Positions 24,996 through 34,647 of a stretch of DNA of 64,000 nucleotides are shown piece after piece. The stretch is from Ruminococcus hominis (GTDB lineage Bacteria > Bacillota > Clostridia > Lachnospirales > Lachnospiraceae). The stretch lies in the NCBI RefSeq assembly GCF_014287355.1, contig NZ_JACOPE010000001.1:1240001-1304000 (forward strand), given 5' to 3'. The stretch's first letter is position 1; each line of letters begins with the position of its first letter. Below the pieces are notes generated by a model. It was not told the DNA's origin. It ran no database searches and worked only from the letters and a program-made list of their open reading frames with translations. Made by a program: the position numbers and the translations under genes.

Positions 24996-26018
24996 ATGAA
25001 AAAGATATTGATGATAGGAACTGGGGGGACGATTGCTTCGAAACAAACAGAATACGGACTTGCACCCGGGCTTTCGCCGGAGGATATTTTGACTTATATA
25101 CCTGCAGTTGCAAAGATTTGTGAAGTAGAGTCTATTCAAGTTTGCAATTTAGATAGTACAAATGTAACACCGGATCATTGGAAATTATTGGTGAAAACAA
25201 TAGAAGAAAATTATAATGAGTATGATGGATTTGTAATTTGTCACGGAACGGATACTTTGGCATATACAGCAGCGGCACTGTCTTATATGATTCAGAATTC
25301 CAGAAAACCGATTGTTGTTACAGGCGCACAGAAACCGATAGAAATGGATGTTACTGATGCAAAGACGAATTTGCTGGATAGTTTTATATATGCTTCGGAT
25401 AATGATTCTCAGGATGTGAATATAGTATTTGACGGGAAAGTTATTGTGGGAACAAGGGCAAGAAAAGAGAGAGCAAAGAGCTATAATGCATTTACAAGTA
25501 TAAACTTTCCATATCTTGCAGTAATCCAAGATGGTGTTTTGGTACGTTATATTACAGAAATGCCGTACACAGGTCCAGTCAGATTCTATTATGAAATGAA
25601 AAACAGTGTGTATGTGTTGAAATTGATTCCGGGAATGAAGGCAGATATTTTACCTTACTTGTTTGAAAATTATGACTGTCTTGTCATTGAGAGTTTTGGA
25701 GTAGGTGGAATTCCGGAGAGTTTATTAGAAGAATTTTATGAAGAAATGAATAAATGGAAAGACAAAGGTAAAATTGTTGTGATGACTACGCAGGTTGCAA
25801 ATGAAGGAAGCAATATGACTGTATATGAAGTTGGTAAGCGTGTAAAACTGGACTTTAAATTACTGGAAGCGTATGATATGACGTTGGAAGCAACTATTAC
25901 GAAGATGATGTGGTTAATGGCATTGGGAGATCAGCGATATGAAGAAATGAAACGCGATTTCTATCGTTTGATCAATCATGACATTTTATTTACAAAGCGA
26001 GAATGGGATGAGAAATAG
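24996..26018 (+). CDS. ansA: Type I (cytoplasmic) L-asparaginase
   Basis: From ATG 24996 (GGAGAGGG upstream; the frame to 24954 has no RBS) the protein has 340 residues. The catalytic threonines lie in GTGGTIAS (about 8-15) and CHGTDTLAYTAAALSYM (about 84-100), with the Asp/Lys pair in TGAQKP. There is no signal peptide, so it is the cytoplasmic enzyme that hydrolyses asparagine to aspartate and ammonia. The next gene follows after 12 bases. Confidence 0.93.
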   Translation: MKKILMIGTGGTIASKQTEYGLAPGLSPEDILTYIPAVAKICEVESIQVCNLDSTNVTPDHWKLLVKTIEENYNEYDGFVICHGTDTLAYTAAALSYMIQNSRKPIVVTGAQKPIEMDVTDAKTNLLDSFIYASDNDSQDVNIVFDGKVIVGTRARKERAKSYNAFTSINFPYLAVIQDGVLVRYITEMPYTGPVRFYYEMKNSVYVLKLIPGMKADILPYLFENYDCLVIESFGVGGIPESLLEEFYEEMNKWKDKGKIVVMTTQVANEGSNMTVYEVGKRVKLDFKLLEAYDMTLEATITKMMWLMALGDQRYEEMKRDFYRLINHDILFTKREWDEK

Positions 26019-26030
26019 GAAGAGTGGTAT

Positions 26031-27026
26031 ATGAAGATAAAAATTGGAATTATAGGGACAAATAAAATCAGTCATAAATTTTGTGAGGCAGCTATACAAA
26101 ATCCTCAAACGGAGTTGTTTGCAGTATATTCAAGGGCACAACAGACGGGAGAGTGCTTCGCTCAAAAGTATAATATAAAGCACGTATTTACTGATTATAC
26201 AGATTTTTTGGATTCAGGACTGGATGCGGTTTATATTGCATCACCAAATTATATTCATTGCGAACAGGCCATACAGGCAATGGAATCCGGAAAGCATGTA
26301 TTATGCGAGAAAGTTATGGCAATAAATGAGCAGGAAGCAGAAGCAATGATCGCGTGTGCAAAGAAAAACCATGTAATTCTTTTAGAGGCAATGAAGTCAG
26401 ATTTTGATCCTGCTTTTGAGTTGGTGAAAGAGCAACTCCCTAGAATTGGAACATTGCGGAGAGTGGAATTTGAATTTTGTCAGTATTCCAGCAGATACGA
26501 TAATTTCCTTAATGGAATTGTGGAAAATGCTTTTGATCCGGAGTTGTTAAATTCAGCGGCACGTGATATTGGAGTATATTGTATCCATGCAATTGTTCGT
26601 TTGTTTGGAGAACCGGAAAAGGTAGAGGCATATTCTACATTTCTCTCAAATGGATTTGAGGGCAGTGGGGTTGTTTTGATGAAATATCCGGATTTTCTGG
26701 CACAGGCAGTATATTCGAAAATTACAGCTTCGGTTAATCCAAGTGTGATTCAAGGAGAAAAAGGTTCTATTTTGTTGAATCATATTGGCAGTCCGACAGA
26801 AATCGAGATAAGACTGCGCAAAGGAGACCGGGACGGACTAGAAGATGGAACGTGTGAAAAACTACCATATAAGCCGGTAGAAAATAATATGATTTATGAG
26901 ATTCAGAAATTTTATGACCTTATAAAGGAAGAAAATGTAGAACACCCATATCTGGATATTTCCCTGAATACAATCCGAATTATAGATCAGATTCATAAAT
27001 CTGATAAAATTGCTAGGAAAAGTTGA
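26031..27026 (+). CDS. Gfo/Idh/MocA family oxidoreductase
   Basis: 331 residues. The N-terminal Rossmann fold starts IKIGIIGTNKISHKFCEAAI, followed by the family motif GKHVLCEKVMAINEQEAEAM (about 88-107) with the catalytic-region EK. The C-terminal half is the usual alpha/beta dimer domain. Members oxidise or reduce sugars, inositols or similar polyols with NAD(P). The substrate cannot be stated. The gene lies 12 bases after the asparaginase gene and 50 bases before metY; co-transcription with asparaginase is likely. Confidence 0.88.
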   Translation: MKIKIGIIGTNKISHKFCEAAIQNPQTELFAVYSRAQQTGECFAQKYNIKHVFTDYTDFLDSGLDAVYIASPNYIHCEQAIQAMESGKHVLCEKVMAINEQEAEAMIACAKKNHVILLEAMKSDFDPAFELVKEQLPRIGTLRRVEFEFCQYSSRYDNFLNGIVENAFDPELLNSAARDIGVYCIHAIVRLFGEPEKVEAYSTFLSNGFEGSGVVLMKYPDFLAQAVYSKITASVNPSVIQGEKGSILLNHIGSPTEIEIRLRKGDRDGLEDGTCEKLPYKPVENNMIYEIQKFYDLIKEENVEHPYLDISLNTIRIIDQIHKSDKIARKS

Positions 27027-27076
27027 TGAAATTTGCTAGAATTTATGTATGACTTAAGAAAAGGAGACAAGTGATA

Positions 27077-28351
27077 ATGAGAGATGAAACAAAATGCCTG
27101 CATGCAGGCTATACACCTAAAAATGGAGAACCACGAGTGCTTCCAATTGTACAGAGCACGACCTATGTATATGATTCAGCAGCAGAAGTAGCTGCAATTT
27201 TTGATGATCCGACAAAAGGGCTTTGCTATTCCAGATTCGGAAATCCAACAGTAATGGCAGTAGAAGAAAAGATTGCTGCACTAGAAGGTGGAGTAGGTGC
27301 AATGTGTACTACGTCCGGTCAGGCAGCAACATTGCTTTCTATTTTAAATATTTGTGAGGCAGGAGACAGCATTATCAGTGTTCCACAGATTTATGGAGGA
27401 ACGATCAATCTGTTTTCATTTACATTAAAAAAACTTGGAATTGAGTGCATTTACGTAGATGCAGCTTCAAGTGATGAAGAGATTAAGGCAGCATTTAAGC
27501 CAAATACAAAACTTGTTTTTGGAGAGACACTTGCCAATCCGGCGTTAGTTGTATTTGACATTGAACGTTTTGCTAATATTGCACATGAAATGAATGTACC
27601 GCTTATCGTTGATAATACATTTGCAACACCAATTTTGTGTAAACCATTTGAATTTGGTGCAGATATCGTGGTTCATTCGACAAGTAAATATATGGATGGA
27701 CACGCAGTTCAGATTGGCGGTGTAATTGTTGATAGTGGTAAGTTTGATTGGACAAATGGAAAATTCCCGGGACTCACAGAGCCAGATGAATCTTATCATG
27801 GAATCTCTTATACAGAAAGTTATGGAAATATGGCATATATTATCAAAGCCAGAATGCAGTTGATGCGTGATTTTGGAGTGTATCCGGCAGCACATTCCGC
27901 ATTTCTATTGAACATGGGATTAGAGACGCTTCCTGTTCGTATGAAACAGTATTGTGAAAATGCAATGACGGTTGCAAAATATCTGGAAGCATCTCCGGCA
28001 GTAGAGAAGGTAAATTATCCAGGGTTAGAATCCGATGTATGTCATGCACTTGCAGAAAAATATTTGAAAGGATGCAGTGGAGTTATTTCCTTTATAATTA
28101 AGGGTGGCCGTCCTGCAGCTGCTAAATTTATGGATTCATTACATCTGGCATCCAATGAAGTACATGTGGCCGATATTCGTACGTGTGTGCTTCATCCTGC
28201 ATCAGAGACACACCGTCAGCTGACAGATGAACAGCTTGTGGCAGCGGGAATTGATGGTGGAATGATCAGAATTTCAGTTGGTCTTGAAAATATTGATGAT
28301 ATTATTGAAGACTTAGAAGCAGCATTTGCGGCAGTTATGAAGGAGTTTTAG
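27077..28351 (+). CDS. metY: O-acetylhomoserine sulfhydrylase/aminocarboxypropyltransferase (PLP enzyme)
   Basis: 424 residues from ATG 27077 (AAGGAG 10 bases upstream; GTG at 27071 is an alternative). This is a Cys/Met-metabolism PLP enzyme: YSRFGNPTVMAVEEKIAALE (about 54-73), GGTINLF, and the PLP lysine in HSTSKYMDGHA. Length and the start TKCLHAGYTPKNGEPRVLPI fit the MetY group, which makes homocysteine from O-acetylhomoserine and sulfide; a methionine gamma-lyase role is the main alternative. No SAM riboswitch or T-box is visible in the 50-base upstream gap. Confidence 0.88.
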   Translation: MRDETKCLHAGYTPKNGEPRVLPIVQSTTYVYDSAAEVAAIFDDPTKGLCYSRFGNPTVMAVEEKIAALEGGVGAMCTTSGQAATLLSILNICEAGDSIISVPQIYGGTINLFSFTLKKLGIECIYVDAASSDEEIKAAFKPNTKLVFGETLANPALVVFDIERFANIAHEMNVPLIVDNTFATPILCKPFEFGADIVVHSTSKYMDGHAVQIGGVIVDSGKFDWTNGKFPGLTEPDESYHGISYTESYGNMAYIIKARMQLMRDFGVYPAAHSAFLLNMGLETLPVRMKQYCENAMTVAKYLEASPAVEKVNYPGLESDVCHALAEKYLKGCSGVISFIIKGGRPAAAKFMDSLHLASNEVHVADIRTCVLHPASETHRQLTDEQLVAAGIDGGMIRISVGLENIDDIIEDLEAAFAAVMKEF

Positions 28352-28384
28352 GATACTTCGTCAGCTTGTTTTAATGAGAATATA

Positions 28385-28435
28385 AAAAGAACGTTGTCGT
28401 GTATTTAGAAATACGGTATACGATAACGTTCTTTT
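28385..28435. terminator. Bidirectional terminator between metY and aroB
   Basis: A 16-bp stem (28385-28400 with 28420-28435, AAAGAACGTTGTCGT / ACGATAACGTTCTTT) flanked by A and T runs lies between the convergent genes. Confidence 0.85.
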
Positions 28436-28478
28436 TGTCTGTTTAATGAGAGTGTGAATGCAAAATATTAAATGAAAG

Positions 28479-29534
28479 TTACATGATACCTGCATTATCA
28501 AAAAATGTGACATCAGTAGGATATACATAACTGTCACCGATTGTATGTAACAGTACAACATTCAAATGATTATTTAAATTCTTTTTATCTAATTTAATTG
28601 CACCGGTCAAATCTTCAATTGGAAGATTACATGAAAAAGGAAGACCATATGTTTGGAGAAGCTGCTTGATTTCATCGGAACAGCCATCTTTAGTTAATCC
28701 TTTTTCTTCAGCGATTTTACTAATCTGATACATACCGATTGCTACGGCTTCGCCATGACTTTCACGCTCATAATGATAATATTGTTCAATTGTGTGTGCG
28801 AGTGTATGACCAAAATTTAATAGCATACGTTCTCCGGTGTCGAACTGGTCATGTTCGACAACAATACGTTTGATATCTACGCATCGTGCAATGATAGAAG
28901 CAAGTTCCGGTTTTAAATCCTCAAAAGAAATATGGTTTTTCAAGGTATTAAAAAGCGTTGCATCTTTAATGCAGCCATATTTAATCACTTCACCCATTCC
29001 GTCATTGATATATCGCGTAGGTAATGTGTTTAATACATCTGGATCAATAAGAACCATTTTTGGATGGAAAAACGCACCGACCAGATTTTTCCCCTGTGGA
29101 AGATCGACAGCGACTTTTCCACCGACTGAGGAATCAACCTGAGCCAGAAGAGAAGTTGGGATCTGAACCAGTTTTACGCCTCGCAGGAAACTGGAAGCTG
29201 CAAATCCTGCGAGGTCTCCGATTACGCCGCCACCAAGAGCAATGACAAGATCGCTTCTGGAAATTTTCGCGTCAAGCATAGCGGAATAGATCTTAGGTAA
29301 AGATTCAAAACTTTTTGTTGGTTCTCCATGTGGTAAGACGAGTGTATGGCATTCATAATTTTGCAGAGAATTCAATACTGTTTCGCCATATAGTGGAAAT
29401 ACATTATCATCGGAAATCAAGATGATTTTTTTCCCTTGATAGAATTTTGAAATATATTCTCCGGCGTGTGGAAGAATACCATTTTCAATATAAATAGGAT
29501 AACTGTTTTCTCCTAAGTTTACTGTTAATTCCAT
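28479..29534 (-). CDS. aroB: 3-dehydroquinate synthase
   Basis: 351 residues. NAD-binding GGGVIGDLAGFAASSFLRGV and QIPTSLLAQVDSSVGGKVAV, the EH..H zinc ligands in FGHTLAHTIEQ and GEAVAIGM are all present. It converts DAHP to 3-dehydroquinate in the shikimate pathway. The gene lies 18 bases downstream of the DAHP synthase gene on the minus strand, so the first two shikimate steps form an operon. Confidence 0.95.
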   Translation of the reverse strand: MELTVNLGENSYPIYIENGILPHAGEYISKFYQGKKIILISDDNVFPLYGETVLNSLQNYECHTLVLPHGEPTKSFESLPKIYSAMLDAKISRSDLVIALGGGVIGDLAGFAASSFLRGVKLVQIPTSLLAQVDSSVGGKVAVDLPQGKNLVGAFFHPKMVLIDPDVLNTLPTRYINDGMGEVIKYGCIKDATLFNTLKNHISFEDLKPELASIIARCVDIKRIVVEHDQFDTGERMLLNFGHTLAHTIEQYYHYERESHGEAVAIGMYQISKIAEEKGLTKDGCSDEIKQLLQTYGLPFSCNLPIEDLTGAIKLDKKNLNNHLNVVLLHTIGDSYVYPTDVTFFDNAGIM

Positions 29535-29552
29535 AGTTTGTTCTCCTTGAAA

Positions 29553-30566
29553 CTAGATTCTTTTATCTACGACAGCAGCAATCTGACGGATCTGTTTCAT
29601 TAGTGCGTCAAATTTCTCTGGTTTTAATGATTGTGCACCATCACAAAGAGCACTGTCAGGATCATTATGTACTTCAATCATCAATCCGTTTGCTCCGGCA
29701 GCGATAGCAGCTTTTGCCATAGGTTCTACAAGCCACCATTTTCCACCGGCGTGACTTGGGTCAATGATAACAGGAAGATGAGTTTTGCTGTTTAATACAG
29801 GAATGCTCTGAAGATCCAATGTGTTTCTTGTGAAGGATTCAAAAGTACGGATACCGCGTTCACAGAGAATTACATTTTCATTACCGGAAGCCATAATATA
29901 TTCTGCTGACATGATCCATTCTTCATAAGTAGCGTTAAGACCACGTTTCAGAAGGATAGGACGGTCAACCTTCCCCAGTTGTTTTAATAAATCAAAATTC
30001 TGCATGTTTCTTGCACCAATCTGGATTAAGTCAACCTTTTCGTTGAAGACATCCAGATAATCCGGTGACATTAATTCTGTTACAATAGGGAGACCTACTT
30101 CATCACGTACTGCACAGAGAATATCAAGACCTTCAAGACCCAATCCCTGGAAAGAATAAGGGCTTGTTCTAGGCTTGAAAGCACCGCCACGGATCATATT
30201 TGCACCGGAAGCTTTAGCGGCTTTAGCAATTTCCAGTACCTGTTCATAAGATTCAACAGAACAAGGACCTGCAATTACTGCAAGATGCTCTCCGCCGACT
30301 TTAACACCGGACACATCAATAATAGAATCATCCGGATGGAAAGCACGGTTTGCAAGCTTGTAAGGCTCCTGGACATGCATGACTTTGTCGACTGCAGAAT
30401 CAACTTCAAAGAGTCGGGAGTCAACGGCAGTAGTATCTCCGATACAACCGATGATTGTCATCTCTTCGCCACGTACAATGTGGGCCTCCAGTCCTTTTTT
30501 CTTGATTAATTCTTCAACACGAAGAATTTGATCTTCAGAAGCGTGTGGTTTTAATACAATAATCAT
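29553..30566 (-). CDS. aroF: 3-deoxy-7-phosphoheptulonate (DAHP) synthase, type I-beta
   Basis: 337 residues: a ferredoxin-like N-terminal regulatory domain (about 1-70, MIIVLKPHASEDQILRVEEL) followed by the TIM-barrel catalytic domain with VIAGPCSVESYEQVLEIAKA, MIRGGAFKPRTSPYSFQG and HLPVIIDPSHAGGKWWLVEP. It condenses PEP and erythrose-4-phosphate, the entry step of aromatic biosynthesis. The N-terminal domain in this class gives feedback control. Its promoter lies about 115-140 bases upstream, leaving a leader of about 100 bases. Confidence 0.95.
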   Translation of the reverse strand: MIIVLKPHASEDQILRVEELIKKKGLEAHIVRGEEMTIIGCIGDTTAVDSRLFEVDSAVDKVMHVQEPYKLANRAFHPDDSIIDVSGVKVGGEHLAVIAGPCSVESYEQVLEIAKAAKASGANMIRGGAFKPRTSPYSFQGLGLEGLDILCAVRDEVGLPIVTELMSPDYLDVFNEKVDLIQIGARNMQNFDLLKQLGKVDRPILLKRGLNATYEEWIMSAEYIMASGNENVILCERGIRTFESFTRNTLDLQSIPVLNSKTHLPVIIDPSHAGGKWWLVEPMAKAAIAAGANGLMIEVHNDPDSALCDGAQSLKPEKFDALMKQIRQIAAVVDKRI

Positions 30567-30679
30567 AATTTTTACCTCTCAATCATTATAAAAATAATCC
30601 TACTATTCATTAGCTAATTAAAAAATATATATTTGCACACTGTGATGTTTTAATTCTTTAAAGTGCGAAAATCACTCTT

Positions 30680-30708
30680 ATAATAGAACATACAAGAGAG
30701 AATGTCAA
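30680..30708 (-). promoter_or_regulatory. Promoter of aroF-aroB
   Basis: On the minus strand TTGACA (30703-30708), a 17-base spacer and TATTAT (30680-30685). The leader to the aroF start contains no clear T-box, terminator or leader peptide that I can identify. Confidence 0.75.
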
Positions 30709-30773
30709 TAAAATCAAATATACTATTATGAAAAATTATAACTTTACTACGAAAAAAATCAATAGTAATTTGA

Positions 30774-30802
30774 TTGACAATTTTTTTCCTAAGGTGTAAT
30801 GT
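30774..30802 (+). promoter_or_regulatory. Promoter of the lrgAB-clc unit
   Basis: TTGACA (30774-30779), 17 bases, TAATGT (30797-30802), 19 bases before the lrgA-like start. Confidence 0.65.
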
Positions 30803-30820
30803 AGCTTGGGGTGATTTAAA

Positions 30821-31180
30821 ATGAAAATTATTAAACAAATAGGAATCTTTTTTACTGTATGTTGGCTTAGTCAGATAGTGGCAGCGTATTTACCTTTCTC
30901 ATTTCCATCCAGTGTGATTGGAATGATTTTGTTATTTATCTGTCTGCTGACAGGTATTTTGAAAATTGAGCATGTTCAGGAAAAAGCAGATTTTTTAATG
31001 GAAAACATGGCATTCTTTTTTGTGCCGGCAGGGGTAAGTGTTATGAATTATTTCGATATTTTAAAAAGTACACTTGTTCCGTTTCTTATTATCTGTATTG
31101 TTTCTACGATTATTACGTTTGCGGCAACTGCATACAGCGTACAATTTGTGATTAAGCTGATGAACAGGAGGAAGAAATAA
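30821..31180 (+). CDS. lrgA: CidA/LrgA family membrane protein
   Basis: 119 residues with four hydrophobic helices. The conserved LPFSFPSSVIGMILLFICLL block (about 25-44; here preceded by YLP) and FFFVPAGVSVMNYFDIL identify the holin-like CidA/LrgA family. LrgA and LrgB act together in murein hydrolase control and, in several Firmicutes, in pyruvate or related metabolite uptake. It overlaps lrgB by one base. Confidence 0.88.
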   Translation: MKIIKQIGIFFTVCWLSQIVAAYLPFSFPSSVIGMILLFICLLTGILKIEHVQEKADFLMENMAFFFVPAGVSVMNYFDILKSTLVPFLIICIVSTIITFAATAYSVQFVIKLMNRRKK

Positions 31181-31860
31181 TGCGTGAATTATGTAGCTCA
31201 GAATATTTTGGTGTAGCAATAAGTGTTATTGCGTTTTGGATTGGTGTGAAGATTCAGAAAAAAACAAAGTCGCCAATCTGCAACCCATTGATTATTGCGA
31301 TTGTATTGATCGTAGGTGTGTTAGAAATATTCCATATTTCGTATGAAGCATATGATGTGGGAGGAGCGATTATTAATATGTTCCTGGCACCGGCCACAGC
31401 ATGCCTGGCAGTTGCGATTTATTCAAAATTTGATATCTTGAAAAAATACTGGCTTCCAATTCTGGTAGGATGTGTTGTCGGTTCTGCTGCATCCATGTTC
31501 AGTGTATATGGCATGTGTAAATTATTTGGTCTTGAGCAGAGTATTACAGTATCATTAGTACCAAAATCTGTGACAACTCCGATAGCAGTCAGTATCTCAG
31601 AAGGAAATGGCGGCGTTGTACCAATCACTGTAGTGGCCGTTATTTTTACAGGAATATTAGGAAGTATTCTTGCTCCGTTTTTAATTAAGATATTCCGTGT
31701 AAATGATTCTATAGCAGCAGGGCTTGCAATTGGTTCATGCAGTCATGCAGTTGGTACTTCAAAAGCAATTGAAATTGGCGAAGTAGAAGGTGCAATGAGT
31801 GGATTGGCTATCGGAATCTGTGGTATTGTCACAGTGCTTATATCTATGATACTATTATAA
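31180..31860 (+). CDS. lrgB: LrgB family membrane protein
   Basis: 226 residues, strongly hydrophobic. The conserved blocks VSLVPKSVTTPIAVSISEGN and GLAIGSCSHAVGTSKAIEIG mark the LrgB/CidB family, the partner of LrgA. The ATG overlaps the last base of lrgA, so the two are coupled. Gene spacing (28 bases) suggests the CLC gene is read through from this operon. Confidence 0.92.
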   Translation: MRELCSSEYFGVAISVIAFWIGVKIQKKTKSPICNPLIIAIVLIVGVLEIFHISYEAYDVGGAIINMFLAPATACLAVAIYSKFDILKKYWLPILVGCVVGSAASMFSVYGMCKLFGLEQSITVSLVPKSVTTPIAVSISEGNGGVVPITVVAVIFTGILGSILAPFLIKIFRVNDSIAAGLAIGSCSHAVGTSKAIEIGEVEGAMSGLAIGICGIVTVLISMILL

Positions 31861-31888
31861 CTAGAAAAAATAGGATGAGGTGTGAGCT

Positions 31889-33184
31889 GTGGAAAAAGAA
31901 AGTGAAAGAACGCTATTTGATAAAGGGAAAATATTAATTTATTACTATTATGAAAGAACCCGGAGGGACGTAAATAATTTTTTGAAATGGCTTGCACTTG
32001 CAGTGTTAACCGGTCTGGTGGTCGGTGGGGCCAGCAGTGTCTTTGCAGCTTGTATAAAATATGCGATAGAATATAGGGACAGCCATTTATGGGTGTTCCT
32101 GCTTTTGCCTATAGCAGGTTTAATGATTGCATTTTTATATGAAAAGATGGGAAGGCAAGATGGAGGTACGAATCAGGTATTGGCAACAATCCGTTCTAGA
32201 GATAAGGTTCCGTTTCGTTCAGCACCATTGATTTTTGTGGCAACCTTGCTTACTCATTTAACAGGTGGTTCGGCAGGCCGAGAAGGTGCGTCAATTCAAT
32301 TTGGAGGAAGTATCGGAAGTTGGCTTGGAAAACTTGTACATCTCGATGAATTTGACCAGCATGTCATAATCATGTGCGGAATGAGTGCGGCATTTGCGGC
32401 AGTATTCGGAACACCGATGGCAGCAGCGGTATTTGCAATGGAAGTAGTAAGTGTAGGGGTTATGTATTATGCAGCCTTACTTCCATGTGTGACAGCATCA
32501 ATCATAGCGGCAGAGTTTGCAACCGGTATGGGGATTTTTCCGGAAACATTTCCGGTAGACAGAATTCCGGTGCTTACGATTGAAAGTGGCATTAAAATGG
32601 GAATTATTGCGGCATTATGCGGAGTGCTCAGTATTTTATTTTGCGTCTTATTAAAATGGACAGGACAAATTTATGGTAAATATTTAAAAAATCCATATAT
32701 CCGTGTTGTTGTGGCGGGATGTCTTGTTATTGTAATTACAGTTTTATTACAGACGAAAGATTATATGGGAGCAGGAAATGAATTGATTGCGCGAGCTATT
32801 GCGACGGGAGATGCACGCCCGCTCGATTTCTTATGGAAAATGATATTAACAGCTATCACGATGCGTGCCGGATATCGAGGAGGAGAAATTGTACCGGCAT
32901 TTGCAATTGGAGCGACGTTTGGCTGTGTGATGGGAAATATACTTGGAGTGTCACCGGAGGTGGCTGCAGCAGCAGGTATGGTGGCTTTGTTCTGCGGAGT
33001 GACGAATTGTCCGATTACTGCAATGTTAATTTCATTTGAATTGTTTGGATTTGCCGGTGCTGCATATTATTTGATCGCAATTTCTATTAGTTATGCAGTG
33101 TCAGGATATTACAGTTTGTATAAAGATCAGACGATTGTATATTCAAAATATAAAGCAAGATATATTAATCGAAGAACCAGGTAG
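31889..33184 (+). CDS. CLC family anion/proton antiporter, CLC-F (fluoride) type likely
   Basis: 431 residues starting at GTG 31889 with GAGGTG upstream. It has the CLC helices and the extracellular-gate motif GGSAGREGASIQFGG (about 126-140). At the anion-selectivity position where chloride CLCs have GSGIP this protein has GTNQV (93-97), close to the GNNLI of the CLC-F fluoride exporters, and GREGA instead of GREGP also fits that clade. It would expel fluoride in exchange for protons. No fluoride riboswitch lies in the 28-base gap before it. A second fluoride exporter gene (fluC) lies at 53721. Confidence 0.8.
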   Translation: MEKESERTLFDKGKILIYYYYERTRRDVNNFLKWLALAVLTGLVVGGASSVFAACIKYAIEYRDSHLWVFLLLPIAGLMIAFLYEKMGRQDGGTNQVLATIRSRDKVPFRSAPLIFVATLLTHLTGGSAGREGASIQFGGSIGSWLGKLVHLDEFDQHVIIMCGMSAAFAAVFGTPMAAAVFAMEVVSVGVMYYAALLPCVTASIIAAEFATGMGIFPETFPVDRIPVLTIESGIKMGIIAALCGVLSILFCVLLKWTGQIYGKYLKNPYIRVVVAGCLVIVITVLLQTKDYMGAGNELIARAIATGDARPLDFLWKMILTAITMRAGYRGGEIVPAFAIGATFGCVMGNILGVSPEVAAAAGMVALFCGVTNCPITAMLISFELFGFAGAAYYLIAISISYAVSGYYSLYKDQTIVYSKYKARYINRRTR

Positions 33185-33315
33185 AAAACCATATAAAGAA
33201 GAACGATATATACATGACAAAATAGAAAAGATATGATATACTTCAATTTATAAATCTAAATATAGAAAAATGATAAATTATTTTTCTATCGGAATACGTT
33301 AAGGAGCAGATTGTT

Positions 33316-34011
33316 ATGAAAAGAGTACTCTTAAAACTTAGCGGCGAAGCACTTGCCGGAGATAAAAAAACAGGGTTTGATGAGGCTACTTGTATCGGAG
33401 TGGCAAAACAGGTTAAAACTTTGGTTGATGAAGGTTATCAGATTGCAATTGTAACAGGCGGAGGTAACTTCTGGAGAGGTCGCACAAGCGAAACAATTGA
33501 CCGTACGAAAGCAGATCAGATTGGTATGCTTGCAACAGTTATGAACTGTATTTATGTATCAGATATTTTCAGACATGTAGGTATGAAGACTGAGATTTTC
33601 ACACCATTTGTATGTGGAGCATTTACATCATTATTCTCAAAAGATGCAGCACTTGCTTCATTGGAAGAAGGCAAAGTAATTTTCTTCGCAGGCGGTACAG
33701 GACATCCATATTTTTCAACAGATACAGGTGCAGTACTTCGTGCAATCGAGATTGAAGCAGATGCAATGCTTCTTGCAAAAGCAATCGATGGAATTTACGA
33801 TAGTGATCCGAAGGTGAATCCGGAAGCGAAAAAGTATGATGAGATTTCAATTCAGGATGTTATTGATCAGAAGCTCGCAGCAGTTGATATGACAGCATCC
33901 ATTCTTTGTATGGAGAATAAGATGCCGATGCTTGTTTTCGGACTGAATGAAGAGAATAGTATTGTTGAGACAATGAGTGGAACATTTACAGGAACAAAAG
34001 TAACTGTATAA
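33316..34011 (+). CDS. pyrH: Uridylate kinase
   Basis: 231 residues, amino-acid-kinase fold: RVLLKLSGEALAG start, IVTGGGNFWRGR (about 46-57), DQIGMLATVMNC. It phosphorylates UMP to UDP in the cytoplasm and is allosterically controlled by GTP/UTP in most bacteria. It opens the pyrH-frr-uppS-cdsA-dxr-rseP cluster; rpsB and tsf, its usual upstream neighbours, are not present, and an AT-rich 131-base gap with weak promoter elements precedes it. Confidence 0.96.
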   Translation: MKRVLLKLSGEALAGDKKTGFDEATCIGVAKQVKTLVDEGYQIAIVTGGGNFWRGRTSETIDRTKADQIGMLATVMNCIYVSDIFRHVGMKTEIFTPFVCGAFTSLFSKDAALASLEEGKVIFFAGGTGHPYFSTDTGAVLRAIEIEADAMLLAKAIDGIYDSDPKVNPEAKKYDEISIQDVIDQKLAAVDMTASILCMENKMPMLVFGLNEENSIVETMSGTFTGTKVTV

Positions 34012-34029
34012 GAAAGGAATTAATAAGAT

Positions 34030-34581
34030 ATGAACGAACAATTGAAAGTATATGACGACAAGATGACGAAATCAATCAACAGCCTGAACAGTGAGCTTGC
34101 TACAATCCGTGCAGGACGTGCGAATCCACATGTATTGGATAAGCTTGCAGTAGACTATTATGGATCACCAACACCAATCCAGCAGGTTGCTAACGTATCT
34201 GTACCAGAAGCTCGTATGATTCAGATCCAGCCTTGGGAGAAGAGCCTGCTTAAGGAAATCGAAAAAGCAATCCTTGTATCTGATATCGGAATTAATCCTA
34301 CAAATGACGGAACAAGCATTCGCTTGATTTTCCCAGAGCTTACAGAAGAGCGAAGAAAAGAGCTTGCAAAAGATGTTAAGAAAAAGGGAGAAGGCGCAAA
34401 AGTTGCAATCCGTAACATTCGTCGTGATGGAAACGATGCGTTCAAGAAATTAAAAGGAAGCGATATTTCAGAGGATGAGATTAAAGATCTGGAAGAACAG
34501 CTTCAGAAATTAACAGATAAATACATCAAAGAAATTGATGTAGCAGTAGATGTGAAGACAAAAGAAGTCATGACTGTCTAA
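34030..34581 (+). CDS. frr: Ribosome recycling factor
   Basis: 183 residues, the normal RRF size. ELATIRAGRANPHVLDKLAV near the N-terminus, YYGSPTPIQQVANVSVPEAR, and KKKGEGAKVAIRNIRRDGND in the second helix are highly conserved. It splits post-termination ribosomes together with EF-G. It starts 18 bases after pyrH, in the same operon. Confidence 0.96.
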   Translation: MNEQLKVYDDKMTKSINSLNSELATIRAGRANPHVLDKLAVDYYGSPTPIQQVANVSVPEARMIQIQPWEKSLLKEIEKAILVSDIGINPTNDGTSIRLIFPELTEERRKELAKDVKKKGEGAKVAIRNIRRDGNDAFKKLKGSDISEDEIKDLEEQLQKLTDKYIKEIDVAVDVKTKEVMTV

Positions 34582-34647
34582 TTATATGGAGGGGCGCAGT
34601 TATTGCAGCCCCTCTTATGCTGTATGTACTTAGCAAGGAGGAAAACT

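Noticed and set aside
27027..27076. SAM riboswitch or T-box before metY
   Set aside because: Only 50 bases separate the genes and no conserved core or terminator is present.
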